From Muribaculaceae bacterium (GTDB lineage: Bacteria; Bacteroidota; Bacteroidia; Bacteroidales; Muribaculaceae): a DNA stretch of 8,794 bases. Each line of letters begins with the position of its first letter. Positions within the stretch are counted from its first letter, which is position 1. The DNA lies in NCBI GenBank assembly GCA_021443235.1, contig JABUUJ010000033.1, forward strand, positions 14,324-23,117, given 5' to 3'. The translations under genes were made by a program, and so were the position numbers. The notes under the pieces were generated by a model. That model saw only the letters and a list, made by a program, of their open reading frames with translations, had not been told where the DNA came from and did not search any database. Below, one piece after another: positions 1-7,197 of this stretch.

Positions 1-1612
1 CGCACTCATGCCCTAAATCCATCGCAATCCACTCGCCCGCATTGCCGGTCTCGGCGCTCCACACTGTGCGCATGTCTTCATCACACAGGTTCGACGCCTT
101 GAACTCAATCGGTGTAAATGGCACGTTGTCGGGCTTGGCTGCGGTTGACGACATCTCCACTTTCTTGCCATAACTGAGTAGCATCCAGCCGGTAAAACGG
201 TTGGTGTGGTCGTCAACTTTTGCTTGCCCGTTATGATTGGGGTAATCGCCAAAGGCGGTGTTGCACCACATCACGCCATCGCGGTCAAAAGCGGTGGGGT
301 AGAGGCCTATGCGGCGCTCGAACTTGTATTTTATCGACAACATGCAAGTGCCCACATGCCAGTAATTGCCTTTCTCGTCACACCATGTGCCGCCGTGTCC
401 CACGCCCTGAACAAACCCACCGGGCTTGTAGCTCATGGGGTTGTGCTTCTGGTAGCGGAACGGGCCAAGGGGCGAGTCGGCAACATAGACACCATCGGCA
501 TATATCTTGAACTCAGTGCCTGGCGCACCATATTGCAGATAGGTTTTGCCGTTGTGCTTGGTCATGTAGGCTCCTTCGGTAAATGGGGCAAGCGTCACTT
601 CATCGTCGTTGTTCATGCCAAAGCGTTCCCAGCCATGCAACTTGGGCTCCAACTTGATGACATCATGGATTTTGCCGATGGGACTGAAGTCGTCGCGACT
701 CAACTGAACGCCCTTCAGCGGAAACTCGTTGCTCGAGCCATAATAGAGATACAGTTTGCCATCGTCATCAAGCAAAAAACCAGGGTCCCAACTTGGCAAC
801 TTACTGCACTCAATGGCTCGTAGCCATTTCCCGCGTTCGGGATTGGTGGTGTACCATATTGGCAGTCCGGCGTAGGTTGAACCGGTGTAGAACAGCGTGT
901 CGCCCGAGACAAACGCGGCAGGAGCGCAGCAATCGTCGTCGGTGGGGTAGCGCTGAAATGAAGCACGCACAAATTCCCAGTCGCTCAAGTTGCTCGACTG
1001 GTAATATCCGCCCTCGTTGGTCGAGAACAGCAAGTTTTTACCTTTAAACATGAGCCCCATGGGGTCGGCAGTAGAGCGGAACGAGCCGCCATTCTTGGCA
1101 TTGTCGTTATATGGCTCATAGTTGTAGCTGATGTTCATGGGGTTGCAATAGGTAGTCGTCGCGTCGTCGCCGGGTGTGTACCACGGCGTAACGATGGCTG
1201 CTCGGCGCCTAACGGGAACCGAGGTGTTGGGCTTCAACGTAATGTCAAGGTGATGCTGGCTGGCGTCACGCATTACGTTGGCAAATGCCTTGCCGGGATA
1301 ATACACATAGATGTGCAGATTCTCATCGGTAGCTCTCAACTCATAGTGCCCGTTGTCGTCGGTGTTGACGTGACATGGCGATGCAAAGAACATCACGGTT
1401 GCGCCTTTCAGCGGCTCGCCATTCTCATCACGCACTGTGCCCTCAAGCAGATACTCCTCGTTGACGGTGATGTAGTAATCGCTCACCTGTCCCTTGACGA
1501 CACGTATACTATCTTTAGAAGAAGTAGCGCTTACGCTCAAAGAGGTAAGCGCTACTATTCCGATGAAAATATTAAGGCAAAGCAAGTTCTTAAACATCAG
1601 TTTCACTTGCAT
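1..1612 (-). CDS. Secreted family 43 glycoside hydrolase (GH43), carboxypeptidase-regulatory-like N-domain and F5/8 C-domain; 3' end cut by window
   Basis: The frame is open for 537 codons from ATG at 1612 to the left edge with no stop, so the C-terminus is missing. Residues 1-29 form a signal peptide (basic start, hydrophobic core, likely cleavage after SVSA) with no convincing lipobox. Residues about 52-128 resemble a carboxypeptidase-regulatory-like beta sandwich (LEGTVRDENGEPLKGATV). The five-bladed propeller follows at about 155-455 and keeps the GH43 triad: D183 in STADPMG as base, D276 in SWDPGFLLDDDGKLYLYYG as pKa modulator, E346 in FTEGAYM as acid, plus the GVGHGG motif around H406. 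From about residue 500 an F5/8 type C (discoidin/CBM32-like) domain begins (SNLCDEDMRTVWSAE, then GEWIAMDLG). GH43 enzymes usually release arabinose, xylose or galactose from plant glycans; the substrate and subfamily cannot be told here. It lies 36 nt after susD, so it is probably the third gene of the PUL operon. Met6 (1597) is an alternative start that gives a more compact signal peptide. Confidence 0.9.
   Translation of the reverse strand, partial: MQVKLMFKNLLCLNIFIGIVALTSLSVSATSSKDSIRVVKGQVSDYYITVNEEYLLEGTVRDENGEPLKGATVMFFASPCHVNTDDNGHYELRATDENLHIYVYYPGKAFANVMRDASQHHLDITLKPNTSVPVRRRAAIVTPWYTPGDDATTTYCNPMNISYNYEPYNDNAKNGGSFRSTADPMGLMFKGKNLLFSTNEGGYYQSSNLSDWEFVRASFQRYPTDDDCCAPAAFVSGDTLFYTGSTYAGLPIWYTTNPERGKWLRAIECSKLPSWDPGFLLDDDGKLYLYYGSSNEFPLKGVQLSRDDFSPIGKIHDVIKLEPKLHGWERFGMNNDDEVTLAPFTEGAYMTKHNGKTYLQYGAPGTEFKIYADGVYVADSPLGPFRYQKHNPMSYKPGGFVQGVGHGGTWCDEKGNYWHVGTCMLSIKYKFERRIGLYPTAFDRDGVMWCNTAFGDYPNHNGQAKVDDHTNRFTGWMLLSYGKKVEMSSTAAKPDNVPFTPIEFKASNLCDEDMRTVWSAETGNAGEWIAMDLGHEC
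1523..1556. repeat. Perfect 12-bp inverted repeat inside the GH43 signal-peptide codons
   Basis: AGTAGCGCTTAC (1523-1534) is exactly mirrored by GTAAGCGCTACT (1545-1556). The 10-nt spacer can extend the stem with CTC/GAG around an AAA loop after one bulged G. In the mRNA (minus strand) the hairpin falls about 56-90 nt after the start codon, over the end of the signal peptide, and is followed by a pyrimidine-rich TTCTTCT. It could slow ribosomes or act as a partial attenuator between the susCD genes and the enzyme gene. The symmetry is seen directly; the role is inference. Confidence 0.6.
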
Positions 1613-1648
1613 GTGACCTAATATTTTTAATAGCGACTTTAGTCAATA

Positions 1649-3142
1649 TTAGTCGATGGGATCCTCAAGCAGCTCGGGTGCCTGGTCAAGGTGACCTTGA
1701 GAGATGGGCCAGTAGCGCTTAGCCTCGGTCCAACCCTTAGGTCCAAGAACCTGGGCAGCCTTGCCTGTGCGGCACAGGTCGATGTAGCGCGAGCACCACT
1801 CGTTGCACAACTCAATGCGACGCTCGTCGAGAATCTGGTCAACAGTTGCACCTGTGAGGTTAGGCATCTTAGCACGAGCGCGAACCTTATTAACAGGGTC
1901 GTCGCCATTCTTGCCCTGGCGAACCTTAGCCTCGGCATTCATCAGCAGAACGTCGGCATAGCGCAGTACGCGGCAGTTGTTGTTTGCGCCATAGTCCATA
2001 CGTGGCAGAGTGAACTGGTTGTAGGGCAGGTAAGCCTTGCCATTCCAGCTCTGAGTAGAAGCGGGATTGCCGTTGGGCTGCACACGGTCACCATCGCGAG
2101 TTGTTGTGTTGGCACGAAGGATTGCAGTCTCACTGCGAACGGTCTCATCACGGGCATCACACCATTCAACAAACTCATACTCATAGCTTACGAAGTTCCA
2201 GCCACCAAAGCCAATATTTCCATCAACGTGCGTCATACTTGGGCCCTGGAAGTTGAAGTACTGGTCGATACCGGTGTACTTGCCCGAACCTGTGCCGTAG
2301 TCGGTTACCTGAATCTCAAAGAGTGACTCGTTGCAAACTTTGCCAGGAATCTTGAACAGGTTGTAGTAGTCGGCAAACAGCTCGAAGTTACCCTTGTCGA
2401 TGATGTCCTGAGTGAGGGTCTCAACCTCGGCCCAGTTGCCCTTGAGCATCTGCACCTGGGCAAGAATCATCTCGGCGGTAAAGGCGGTAACAGCACCCAC
2501 GTGAGGCATCTGGTTGGGACGAACACGGCTCATGTTGTCCTTGCACCAAGTGAGCTCATCAATCAGGTAGTTGTAAACCGACTCAACTTTCTTGCGACGG
2601 AAGTCGGTGAAATAGGTATCATACAGGATGGGAATTGGACCAAAGTTGTTAACCAGCTGATAGTAAGCCCATGCACGGATTGTGCGAACCTCACCACGAT
2701 ACTGGTTGCACAGCTTAGCGTTATCGCTGCCAGGAGCGAGATACTCGTCAAACTTGTCAAGTTCGTCGAGAGCAGTGTTGGCGGCACGGATAATGTTGTA
2801 GAATGTAGTCCATACATTGCCAAGTGCCCAGAAACCGTTGTTGTAGTTGAAGTAGCGACCGAAGTCTACTGCAGTACCTTGGTCATCAACGCGACCTGAC
2901 CATACGTCACCGTCGCGAGTGTTCATCATCATTGCGTTGGCCCAGTGAGCAGCCTGAGTGCGAGCCGTGGCATAGATACCACTGGCTGGCTGATACATAT
3001 AGCTCACATCGCTGTAGTCCATTGCCTCGCTGGGCAAGGTGTCTTCGGGGTCGATATTAATAAATTTGGTGCATGAAGTACTCATTCCAAGCGCAAGCGC
3101 AACAGGAACGATATATGCTAATGTTTTCTTTAAAAATTTCAT
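1649..3142 (-). CDS. SusD-like (RagB/SusD family) outer-membrane glycan-binding lipoprotein
   Basis: The 497-residue product has normal length for the family. It opens with a lipoprotein signal peptide (MKFLKKTLAYIVPVALALGM) and the acceptor C24 in STSC; position -3 is Ser rather than Leu, which Bacteroidota tolerate. The mature start TKFINIDPEDTLP is typical of SusD proteins, which sit on the cell surface as a lid over the SusC barrel and capture oligosaccharides. The N-terminal TPR-like SusD region covers about residues 24-230. The RagB/SusD C-terminal region contains the hallmark RVLRYADVLLMNAEA (391-405), the VN-VRARA segment just after it, and ERRIEL (440-445) leading into DLCRTG. The start at 3142 is fixed by the signal peptide and lies 19 nt after the susC stop, so the two are co-transcribed and probably translated in similar amounts. 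Glycan specificity cannot be read from sequence alone. Confidence 0.97.
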   Translation of the reverse strand: MKFLKKTLAYIVPVALALGMSTSCTKFINIDPEDTLPSEAMDYSDVSYMYQPASGIYATARTQAAHWANAMMMNTRDGDVWSGRVDDQGTAVDFGRYFNYNNGFWALGNVWTTFYNIIRAANTALDELDKFDEYLAPGSDNAKLCNQYRGEVRTIRAWAYYQLVNNFGPIPILYDTYFTDFRRKKVESVYNYLIDELTWCKDNMSRVRPNQMPHVGAVTAFTAEMILAQVQMLKGNWAEVETLTQDIIDKGNFELFADYYNLFKIPGKVCNESLFEIQVTDYGTGSGKYTGIDQYFNFQGPSMTHVDGNIGFGGWNFVSYEYEFVEWCDARDETVRSETAILRANTTTRDGDRVQPNGNPASTQSWNGKAYLPYNQFTLPRMDYGANNNCRVLRYADVLLMNAEAKVRQGKNGDDPVNKVRARAKMPNLTGATVDQILDERRIELCNEWCSRYIDLCRTGKAAQVLGPKGWTEAKRYWPISQGHLDQAPELLEDPID

Positions 3143-3161
3143 TGTAATAACTTTTTAATGA

Positions 3162-6100
3162 TTAGAAATCAACTTGAACACCGAATGTATAAGTAGCAGT
3201 CAGAGGATAAACCTCGGTATCCCAACCTTCAGTACCCGACCTCAACTCAGGAGTGAAGCTGTTGGCCTTGAATGTAGTGAATGGACGGTCGGCAGTGAGC
3301 GACAGGCGGATGCCCGGCAGTGTGTAGCTGCCCATCTTGATGTCCTTGAACGAGTAGCCCACTGTGATGTTCTGGATGCGGAAGTAGTTGGCGCTCTCAA
3401 CAAAGTAAGATGCGTTGTTAGAGTCCGAAACGTTCCAAGTCTTGATCAAAGCTGCTGCGCTGGGGTGCTCGTTGGTTGAGCCGGCACCGGTCCAGCGGTC
3501 ACGATACTGTGCGTAGTCGAAGTTGTAGTTAGAGCATGCGTAGCGGAGAGCGCGCTTACGGTTCCACAGCTTGCCACCAGCCTGACCATACATCGATACG
3601 GCGAAGTCTAAGCCCTTGTAGTTGAAGCCCAGGTTGAAGCCGTAAGTGAAGTCGGGAACATACGAGCCCAGAACCTGCTTGTCGGCACCGTCGATTTTGC
3701 CGTCGTGGTTGACATCCTCATAAATGAAGTCACCAGGCTTCAGGCCATTTGTAACAGCAATGGGATCGGCGGCACACTCAGCCTCGGTCTGATAGATGCC
3801 GATAACCTTGTAGCCATAGTAAGAGTTCATCTTCTCACCCACCATGTTCACGGTGCGGCCACCCTTAATCATCTGGAGGTCACCCTTCAGGCTGTGAACG
3901 CGGTTGCGCAAGTAAGACAGGTTAGCACCTACGTGGTAGCTGAAGTCCTTTGTGATCTTGTCGTTCCAGTTAAGAGATACATCAAGACCGGTGTTGAGGA
4001 TCTTACCATAGTTACCGGCAACGGTGATGTTGGTCATGGGGATGGTGGGCGAGATAACTGCGTTCTCGGTCATGCGATAGAACCAGTCGATGTCACCGGT
4101 CAGGCGGTTGTTGAGTGTAGCGAAGTTGATACCAACGTTGGTCTCGTTAACAACCTCCCATGCCAGCCATGAGAAGTTGCTCTCGCTGGTGTAACCGGGA
4201 ATAGTAGTTGTGCCACCAAATACAGCCTCAGTGGGAGTCAGGTTAGCAAAACCTGCCGAAGCGGCGATCTTGTCGTTACCAAGCTTACCCCAGCTTGCGC
4301 GGAGCTTCAAGTAGTCGAACGGAGCATTCTCCATGAACTCTTCCTGCGAGATAACCCATGCTGCACCGATTGAGGGGAAGTAACCCCACTTCTCGTTGTA
4401 CTTCGACGAACCGTCGGCACGGAATGTACCCATAAGCATGTACTTGCCTGCGTAGTTATAGCTCAAGCGAGTGAAGTAAGAGAGACCACGATAGCGCGAG
4501 CCACCATCGGTAACGGTTGAGCCGTCCTTGCTACCAAGGTTGAGATATTTCCACTCGTCCTTGCCCTCGGGAACGTTGGTTGCATAGCCCGAGAGGTAAC
4601 GATAGCTTTCGTTACGCATCGAAACACCCACCATGCCGGTGAAGTTGTGATTGCCCCAGCTGTCGTTGTAGGTCAGGGTGTTATCAAAGATCCACTTGTA
4701 GTAGTTGCTGTCGCTCTTGGTGAGTGAAGTAGTAGTGCTCTGCTGACCGTTGAACACATAATACTTAGGAGTAAAGGCTGTGCCACGGTTGAGCGAGAAG
4801 TCATAGCTGTAGCTTGAACGCAGGTTCAGCTTGCTGGGAATGAAGTCAATCTGAGCGAAGAAGTTGCTGAGCACCTGATAGGTCTCGTTCTTCGAGTCAT
4901 AGTAGGTGGCTGTTGCAACGGGGTTGTAGAAGTTGTTGATCAGACCGCACTGGTCGGGTGAGGCAAACTTGATGGGACCCACATCCTCGCCACGACGCTC
5001 GTCATAAACTGGATAAATCGAGGGGGCGTTGAAGGCTTGCTGCCATGCGGCGTTGTTGGGAACCTTCTGGTTGCCGTTGCTGAACACGCCGTTGAAGCCC
5101 ACCTTCAGCCAGTTAGTGGCCTGGAAGTCGAGGTTGGCGCGGAAGTTGAGACGACGATAGTAGTTCTCAACGTTCATGATACCATCCTGGCTAAGGTAGC
5201 TGATACCTACGCCATAGGTGGCGCGTTCGCTGCCGCCAGTGAGGTTAAGGCTGTGGTTGGTCATCATTGCAGTGCGCAGCAGCTCGTTATACCAGTTGGT
5301 GTCGGCATTAAACTGACGCTTTGCATAGTCGCCACCGAAAGCCTTGATTGAAGCCTCGAGCGTGCTCTTGTAAGCGGCCTCGTCGGCCTCGATAAGCATA
5401 GTCGCATACTCGCTCGAGTTACACATCTTCAGCACGTTGGTTGCCTTCTGCAGACCGATGTAGCCGTTATAAGTGATCTTGGTGGGCTGGTTCTTGGCGC
5501 CACGCTTGGTGGTGATGATGACAACACCGTTAGCAGCACGCACACCATAGATGGCTGCTGCCGATGCGTCCTTGAGAACGGTGAGCTCGTCGATGTCGGC
5601 GTTGTTCAGGAAGTTGATGTTGTCATAAAACATTCCGTCAACAACAAAGAGGGGAGAGGTGTCACCGAACGAACCCAAACCACGAATCTGTACCGAAGGA
5701 CCGTCACCAGGAGTACCTGAGTTGCTGATGTTCACACCAGGAACCTTGCCCTGAAGGGCTGCCATGGGCGACGAGGTGGGGGTGGTGATGAGTTCCTTAC
5801 CCTTCACAACCTCGATGGGCGAGGTAAGGTCTTTAGCCTTGGCTGCACCATAACCGATAACCACAACCTCCTCGAGGAGCTGGTTGTCGTCGGCCAGTGT
5901 CACATTGAGTGTGCTCTGTGCCTTGAGGGTCTGGGGCTGCATGCCAATGTAAGAAACAGTAATCTTTGCGCCTTCGGGCACATTGGCAAGCGAGAAGTTA
6001 CCGTCAATGTCGGTCACAGTACCAATTGTAGTACCGTTAACCTGAACCGAAGCACCAATCACAGGCTCGTTGACTTTGTCAAGAACCGTACCCTTAACAT

Positions 6101-6167
6101 TAATCGCCAGAGCCATGGCGGGCACCAGCAACGCGGTCAAGAGAAATGTAAAAATTTTCTTGTTCAT
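3162..6167 (-). CDS. SusC-like TonB-dependent outer-membrane glycan transporter
   Basis: The 1001-residue product imports glycan fragments across the outer membrane with energy from TonB/ExbBD, paired with the SusD lid encoded just downstream. A Sec signal peptide ends near residue 21 (VPAMALA). Residues about 24-92 are a carboxypeptidase-regulatory-like domain (KGTVLDKVNEPVIGASV, then DIDGNFSL). EEVVVIGYG (99-107) is the usual SusC TonB-box-like segment. The plug spans about 112-222 with family motifs ALQGKVPGV, IRGLGS, PLFVVDG, LKDASAAAIYGVRAANGVVIITTKRG split around residues 197-222. The remainder is a 22-strand barrel ending in aromatic F1001. A DVNHDGKIDGADK loop (818-830) looks calcium-binding and is common in this family. 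There is no STN domain between signal peptide and CarboxypepD domain, so it should not signal directly to an anti-sigma factor. It is the first gene of the PUL operon, behind a promoter and a long leader. Confidence 0.98.
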   Translation of the reverse strand: MNKKIFTFLLTALLVPAMALAINVKGTVLDKVNEPVIGASVQVNGTTIGTVTDIDGNFSLANVPEGAKITVSYIGMQPQTLKAQSTLNVTLADDNQLLEEVVVIGYGAAKAKDLTSPIEVVKGKELITTPTSSPMAALQGKVPGVNISNSGTPGDGPSVQIRGLGSFGDTSPLFVVDGMFYDNINFLNNADIDELTVLKDASAAAIYGVRAANGVVIITTKRGAKNQPTKITYNGYIGLQKATNVLKMCNSSEYATMLIEADEAAYKSTLEASIKAFGGDYAKRQFNADTNWYNELLRTAMMTNHSLNLTGGSERATYGVGISYLSQDGIMNVENYYRRLNFRANLDFQATNWLKVGFNGVFSNGNQKVPNNAAWQQAFNAPSIYPVYDERRGEDVGPIKFASPDQCGLINNFYNPVATATYYDSKNETYQVLSNFFAQIDFIPSKLNLRSSYSYDFSLNRGTAFTPKYYVFNGQQSTTTSLTKSDSNYYKWIFDNTLTYNDSWGNHNFTGMVGVSMRNESYRYLSGYATNVPEGKDEWKYLNLGSKDGSTVTDGGSRYRGLSYFTRLSYNYAGKYMLMGTFRADGSSKYNEKWGYFPSIGAAWVISQEEFMENAPFDYLKLRASWGKLGNDKIAASAGFANLTPTEAVFGGTTTIPGYTSESNFSWLAWEVVNETNVGINFATLNNRLTGDIDWFYRMTENAVISPTIPMTNITVAGNYGKILNTGLDVSLNWNDKITKDFSYHVGANLSYLRNRVHSLKGDLQMIKGGRTVNMVGEKMNSYYGYKVIGIYQTEAECAADPIAVTNGLKPGDFIYEDVNHDGKIDGADKQVLGSYVPDFTYGFNLGFNYKGLDFAVSMYGQAGGKLWNRKRALRYACSNYNFDYAQYRDRWTGAGSTNEHPSAAALIKTWNVSDSNNASYFVESANYFRIQNITVGYSFKDIKMGSYTLPGIRLSLTADRPFTTFKANSFTPELRSGTEGWDTEVYPLTATYTFGVQVDF

Positions 6168-6248
6168 TAATGATTGAATTTAGTTAGTAAATATGGTTAG
6201 TTAAAAATTTTTCTTTTGTCAAATGTGGTATTTACACACAATTATTGC

Positions 6249-6285
6249 GCACACTTCCATTCGGAAGCATGTGCTGAAACACATG
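6249..6285 (-). promoter_or_regulatory. Two overlapping alternative hairpins in the susC leader RNA
   Basis: In plus-strand coordinates, hairpin A pairs CATGTG (6268-6273) with CACATG (6280-6285) around a 6-nt loop. Hairpin B pairs GCACACTTCC (6249-6258) with GGAAG (6263-6267) and TGTGC (6270-6274), bulging CA at 6268-6269, with a 4-nt loop. They share 6268-6274 and cannot both form. In the mRNA, A is made first and the longer B can then replace it. They lie about 80-120 nt before the susC start, inside the predicted leader. Pairing is seen directly; a regulatory switch, or a protein or sRNA binding site, is inference. Confidence 0.4.
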
Positions 6286-6362
6286 TTTTCTAAAGCATCA
6301 TAAATAAACACATAAAACAGTAAGTAAGTGCATCAACCTCTTAAAACTCGGTTTTCACGGTG

Positions 6363-6394
6363 CAAATTTACATATTTTTAAACTTTTGTGCAAA
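6363..6394 (-). promoter_or_regulatory. Predicted sigma-ABfr-type promoter of the susC-susD-GH43 operon
   Basis: Reading leftward, TTTG (6394-6391) is followed by 20 nt and TAAATTTG (6370-6363). These match the Bacteroidota housekeeping consensus of TTTG at -33 and TAnnTTTG at -7 with the expected spacing. Transcription would begin near 6358, giving a leader of about 190 nt before the susC ATG. A small AAAAC/GTTTT hairpin (6343-6355) sits at the predicted 5' end. No operator for a known PUL regulator could be identified. Confidence 0.65.
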
Positions 6395-6430
6395 TTTTTT
6401 AGAAGAAAATAATTACCTATTTTAAACTTA

Positions 6431-6631
6431 GGTTCAGATGTCCGAAAGGAACCATAGGAGGGGGCTCATCGATCGGATGTGGTCGTGCCTGTGTGAAGGG
6501 CACACCATTGCTGGAAGACATCTATATGCCTGCACCAGCTGGTTGTCGCTTCGCTCCTCAACCAGTTGATGCCTGCCTACTCACATATGCTGCCTCCAGC
6601 AGCTCTTAATCGGGGTCAAAACGTATAGATG
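6431..6631 (+). ncRNA. Candidate structured small RNA between the trx terminator and the susC promoter (unrecognised family)
   Basis: This stretch is clearly richer in G+C than the A/T-rich DNA on both sides, has no credible ORF, and folds densely. Stems seen: GGTTC/GAACC (6431-6435 with 6449-6453); TGGT-GTGCC with GGCAC-ACCA (6480-6507, one bulged C at 6484); and a rod from 6508 to 6602 built from TTGCTGGA/TCCAGCAG, ATATG/CATAT (6524-6528 with 6584-6588), GCA/TGC, and CAGCTGGTTG/CAACCAGTTG (6536-6545 with 6559-6568). Long-range alternatives also exist: AGATGTC/GACATCT (6436-6442 with 6517-6523) and CATCTATATG/CGTATAGATG (6519-6528 with 6622-6631). Three imperfect pairs (6508-6602, 6538-6566, 6527-6623) are G-U on plus but A-C on minus, which favours a plus-strand RNA, perhaps ending at the bidirectional hairpin 6646-6682. 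The only nearby plus-strand -7 candidate, TATTTTAA at 6418-6425, is weak. It does not match the 6S, SRP, tmRNA or riboswitch motifs I know. It may instead be a degenerate relic. Confidence 0.35.
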
Positions 6632-6645
6632 CTCAAATTTAAAAC

Positions 6646-6682
6646 TTGCGGCCTCGCTAAACCGAAGTTAGCGAGGCCGCAA
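6646..6682 (-). terminator. Intrinsic terminator of the DUF4301-thioredoxin operon
   Basis: A perfect 15-bp stem pairs TTGCGGCCTCGCTAA (6646-6660) with TTAGCGAGGCCGCAA (6668-6682) around a 7-nt loop. On the minus strand it is followed by GTTTTAAATTT, a T-rich tail that fits Rho-independent termination 24 nt after the thioredoxin stop. On the plus strand the tail is less T-rich (AATATTGCATT), so termination in that direction would be weaker. Confidence 0.92.
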
Positions 6683-6706
6683 TATTGCATTGTCAAGTTT
6701 TGTTTT

Positions 6707-7189
6707 CTACTGATTTTCAGAGCTAAAACAAACAAACTCTATCGCCTTTACAATCTCGTCCTTGGGGTAAAGGCCCACTATGGTTTGCGGTTTGCCCTTC
6801 ACAGGACATATCAGCAACATGGGGATGCTGCGAGCGCCAAACGCCATAGCCAATGGCTTGTTTTGGTCAACATCCACGCTGTAGAATGTCACGCGACCGG
6901 CATATTCGGCAGCAAGATCCTCAAGCACGGGAGCCAACCGACGGCAGGGGCCGCACCAGGTGGCATTGAAGTCAACCACCACAGGCTTGTCGCTCTTCAT
7001 TGTCCACTCGCCCTTGGTGTAGTCGCACACAAGCTGGGCAAACTGGTCCTGATTGATGGCAACCACCTTGGCCTTTTGTGTTTCATTTGCGGTCTGTGGC
7101 GCTTGGGCGGCCTTGTCGGTGGTCTGCGCATTAGTGCATCCCACCATCACGGCTACCGCTGCCAGCAGGATTGAAAGCTTCTTATACAT
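6707..7189 (-). CDS. Thioredoxin-fold lipoprotein with CGPC active site
   Basis: The 160-residue product is a periplasm-facing thiol-disulfide protein. It begins with a lipoprotein signal peptide (MYKKLSILLAAVAVMVG) and acceptor C18 in MVGC. A polar Gln/Ala/Thr-rich linker (about 19-40) tethers a complete thioredoxin domain (about 42-152). The domain shows PVVVDFNATWCGPC with redox cysteines C79 and C82, the buried D73, and the cis-proline P123 in RSIPMLLI. Extra cysteines C55, C128 and C154 are unusual for classical TrxA. The perfect CGPC motif suggests a reductant rather than an oxidase, but its partner is unknown. It starts 8 nt after the DUF4301 stop, so the two are co-transcribed, and a strong terminator follows. 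A link in function with DUF4301 is possible but not shown. The start is fixed by the signal peptide. Confidence 0.95.
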   Translation of the reverse strand: MYKKLSILLAAVAVMVGCTNAQTTDKAAQAPQTANETQKAKVVAINQDQFAQLVCDYTKGEWTMKSDKPVVVDFNATWCGPCRRLAPVLEDLAAEYAGRVTFYSVDVDQNKPLAMAFGARSIPMLLICPVKGKPQTIVGLYPKDEIVKAIEFVCFSSENQ

Positions 7190-7197
7190 TATTAATA

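Noticed and set aside
206..823. Plus-strand open frame of 205 codons opposite the GH43 gene
   Set aside because: It is antisense to a clear GH43 reading frame with intact catalytic motifs, shows no domain of its own, and has no promoter or leader.
1613..1648. Separate promoter or terminator between susD and GH43
   Set aside because: The 36-nt gap is A/T-rich but has no TAnnTTTG element and no stem-loop followed by a T run.
1691..2326. Plus-strand open frame of 211 codons opposite the SusD gene, and similar ones at 2501-2899, 3705-4172 and 5037-5351
   Set aside because: These mirror the codon pattern of susD and susC on the other strand and contain no recognisable motifs.
6431..6631. Mobile element or MITE remnant in the intergenic island
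   Set aside because: No matching terminal inverted repeats or target duplications at the borders; only a short TTTAAAA is shared between the flanks.
6168..6706. Known riboswitch (cobalamin, TPP) or standard ncRNA (SRP, tmRNA, RNase P)
   Set aside because: Their conserved core motifs were looked for by eye on both strands and not found; the size is also wrong for tmRNA and RNase P.
6629..7174. Plus-strand open frame of 181 codons starting in the intergenic region
   Set aside because: Most of it is antisense to the thioredoxin gene and its start runs straight through the terminator hairpin.
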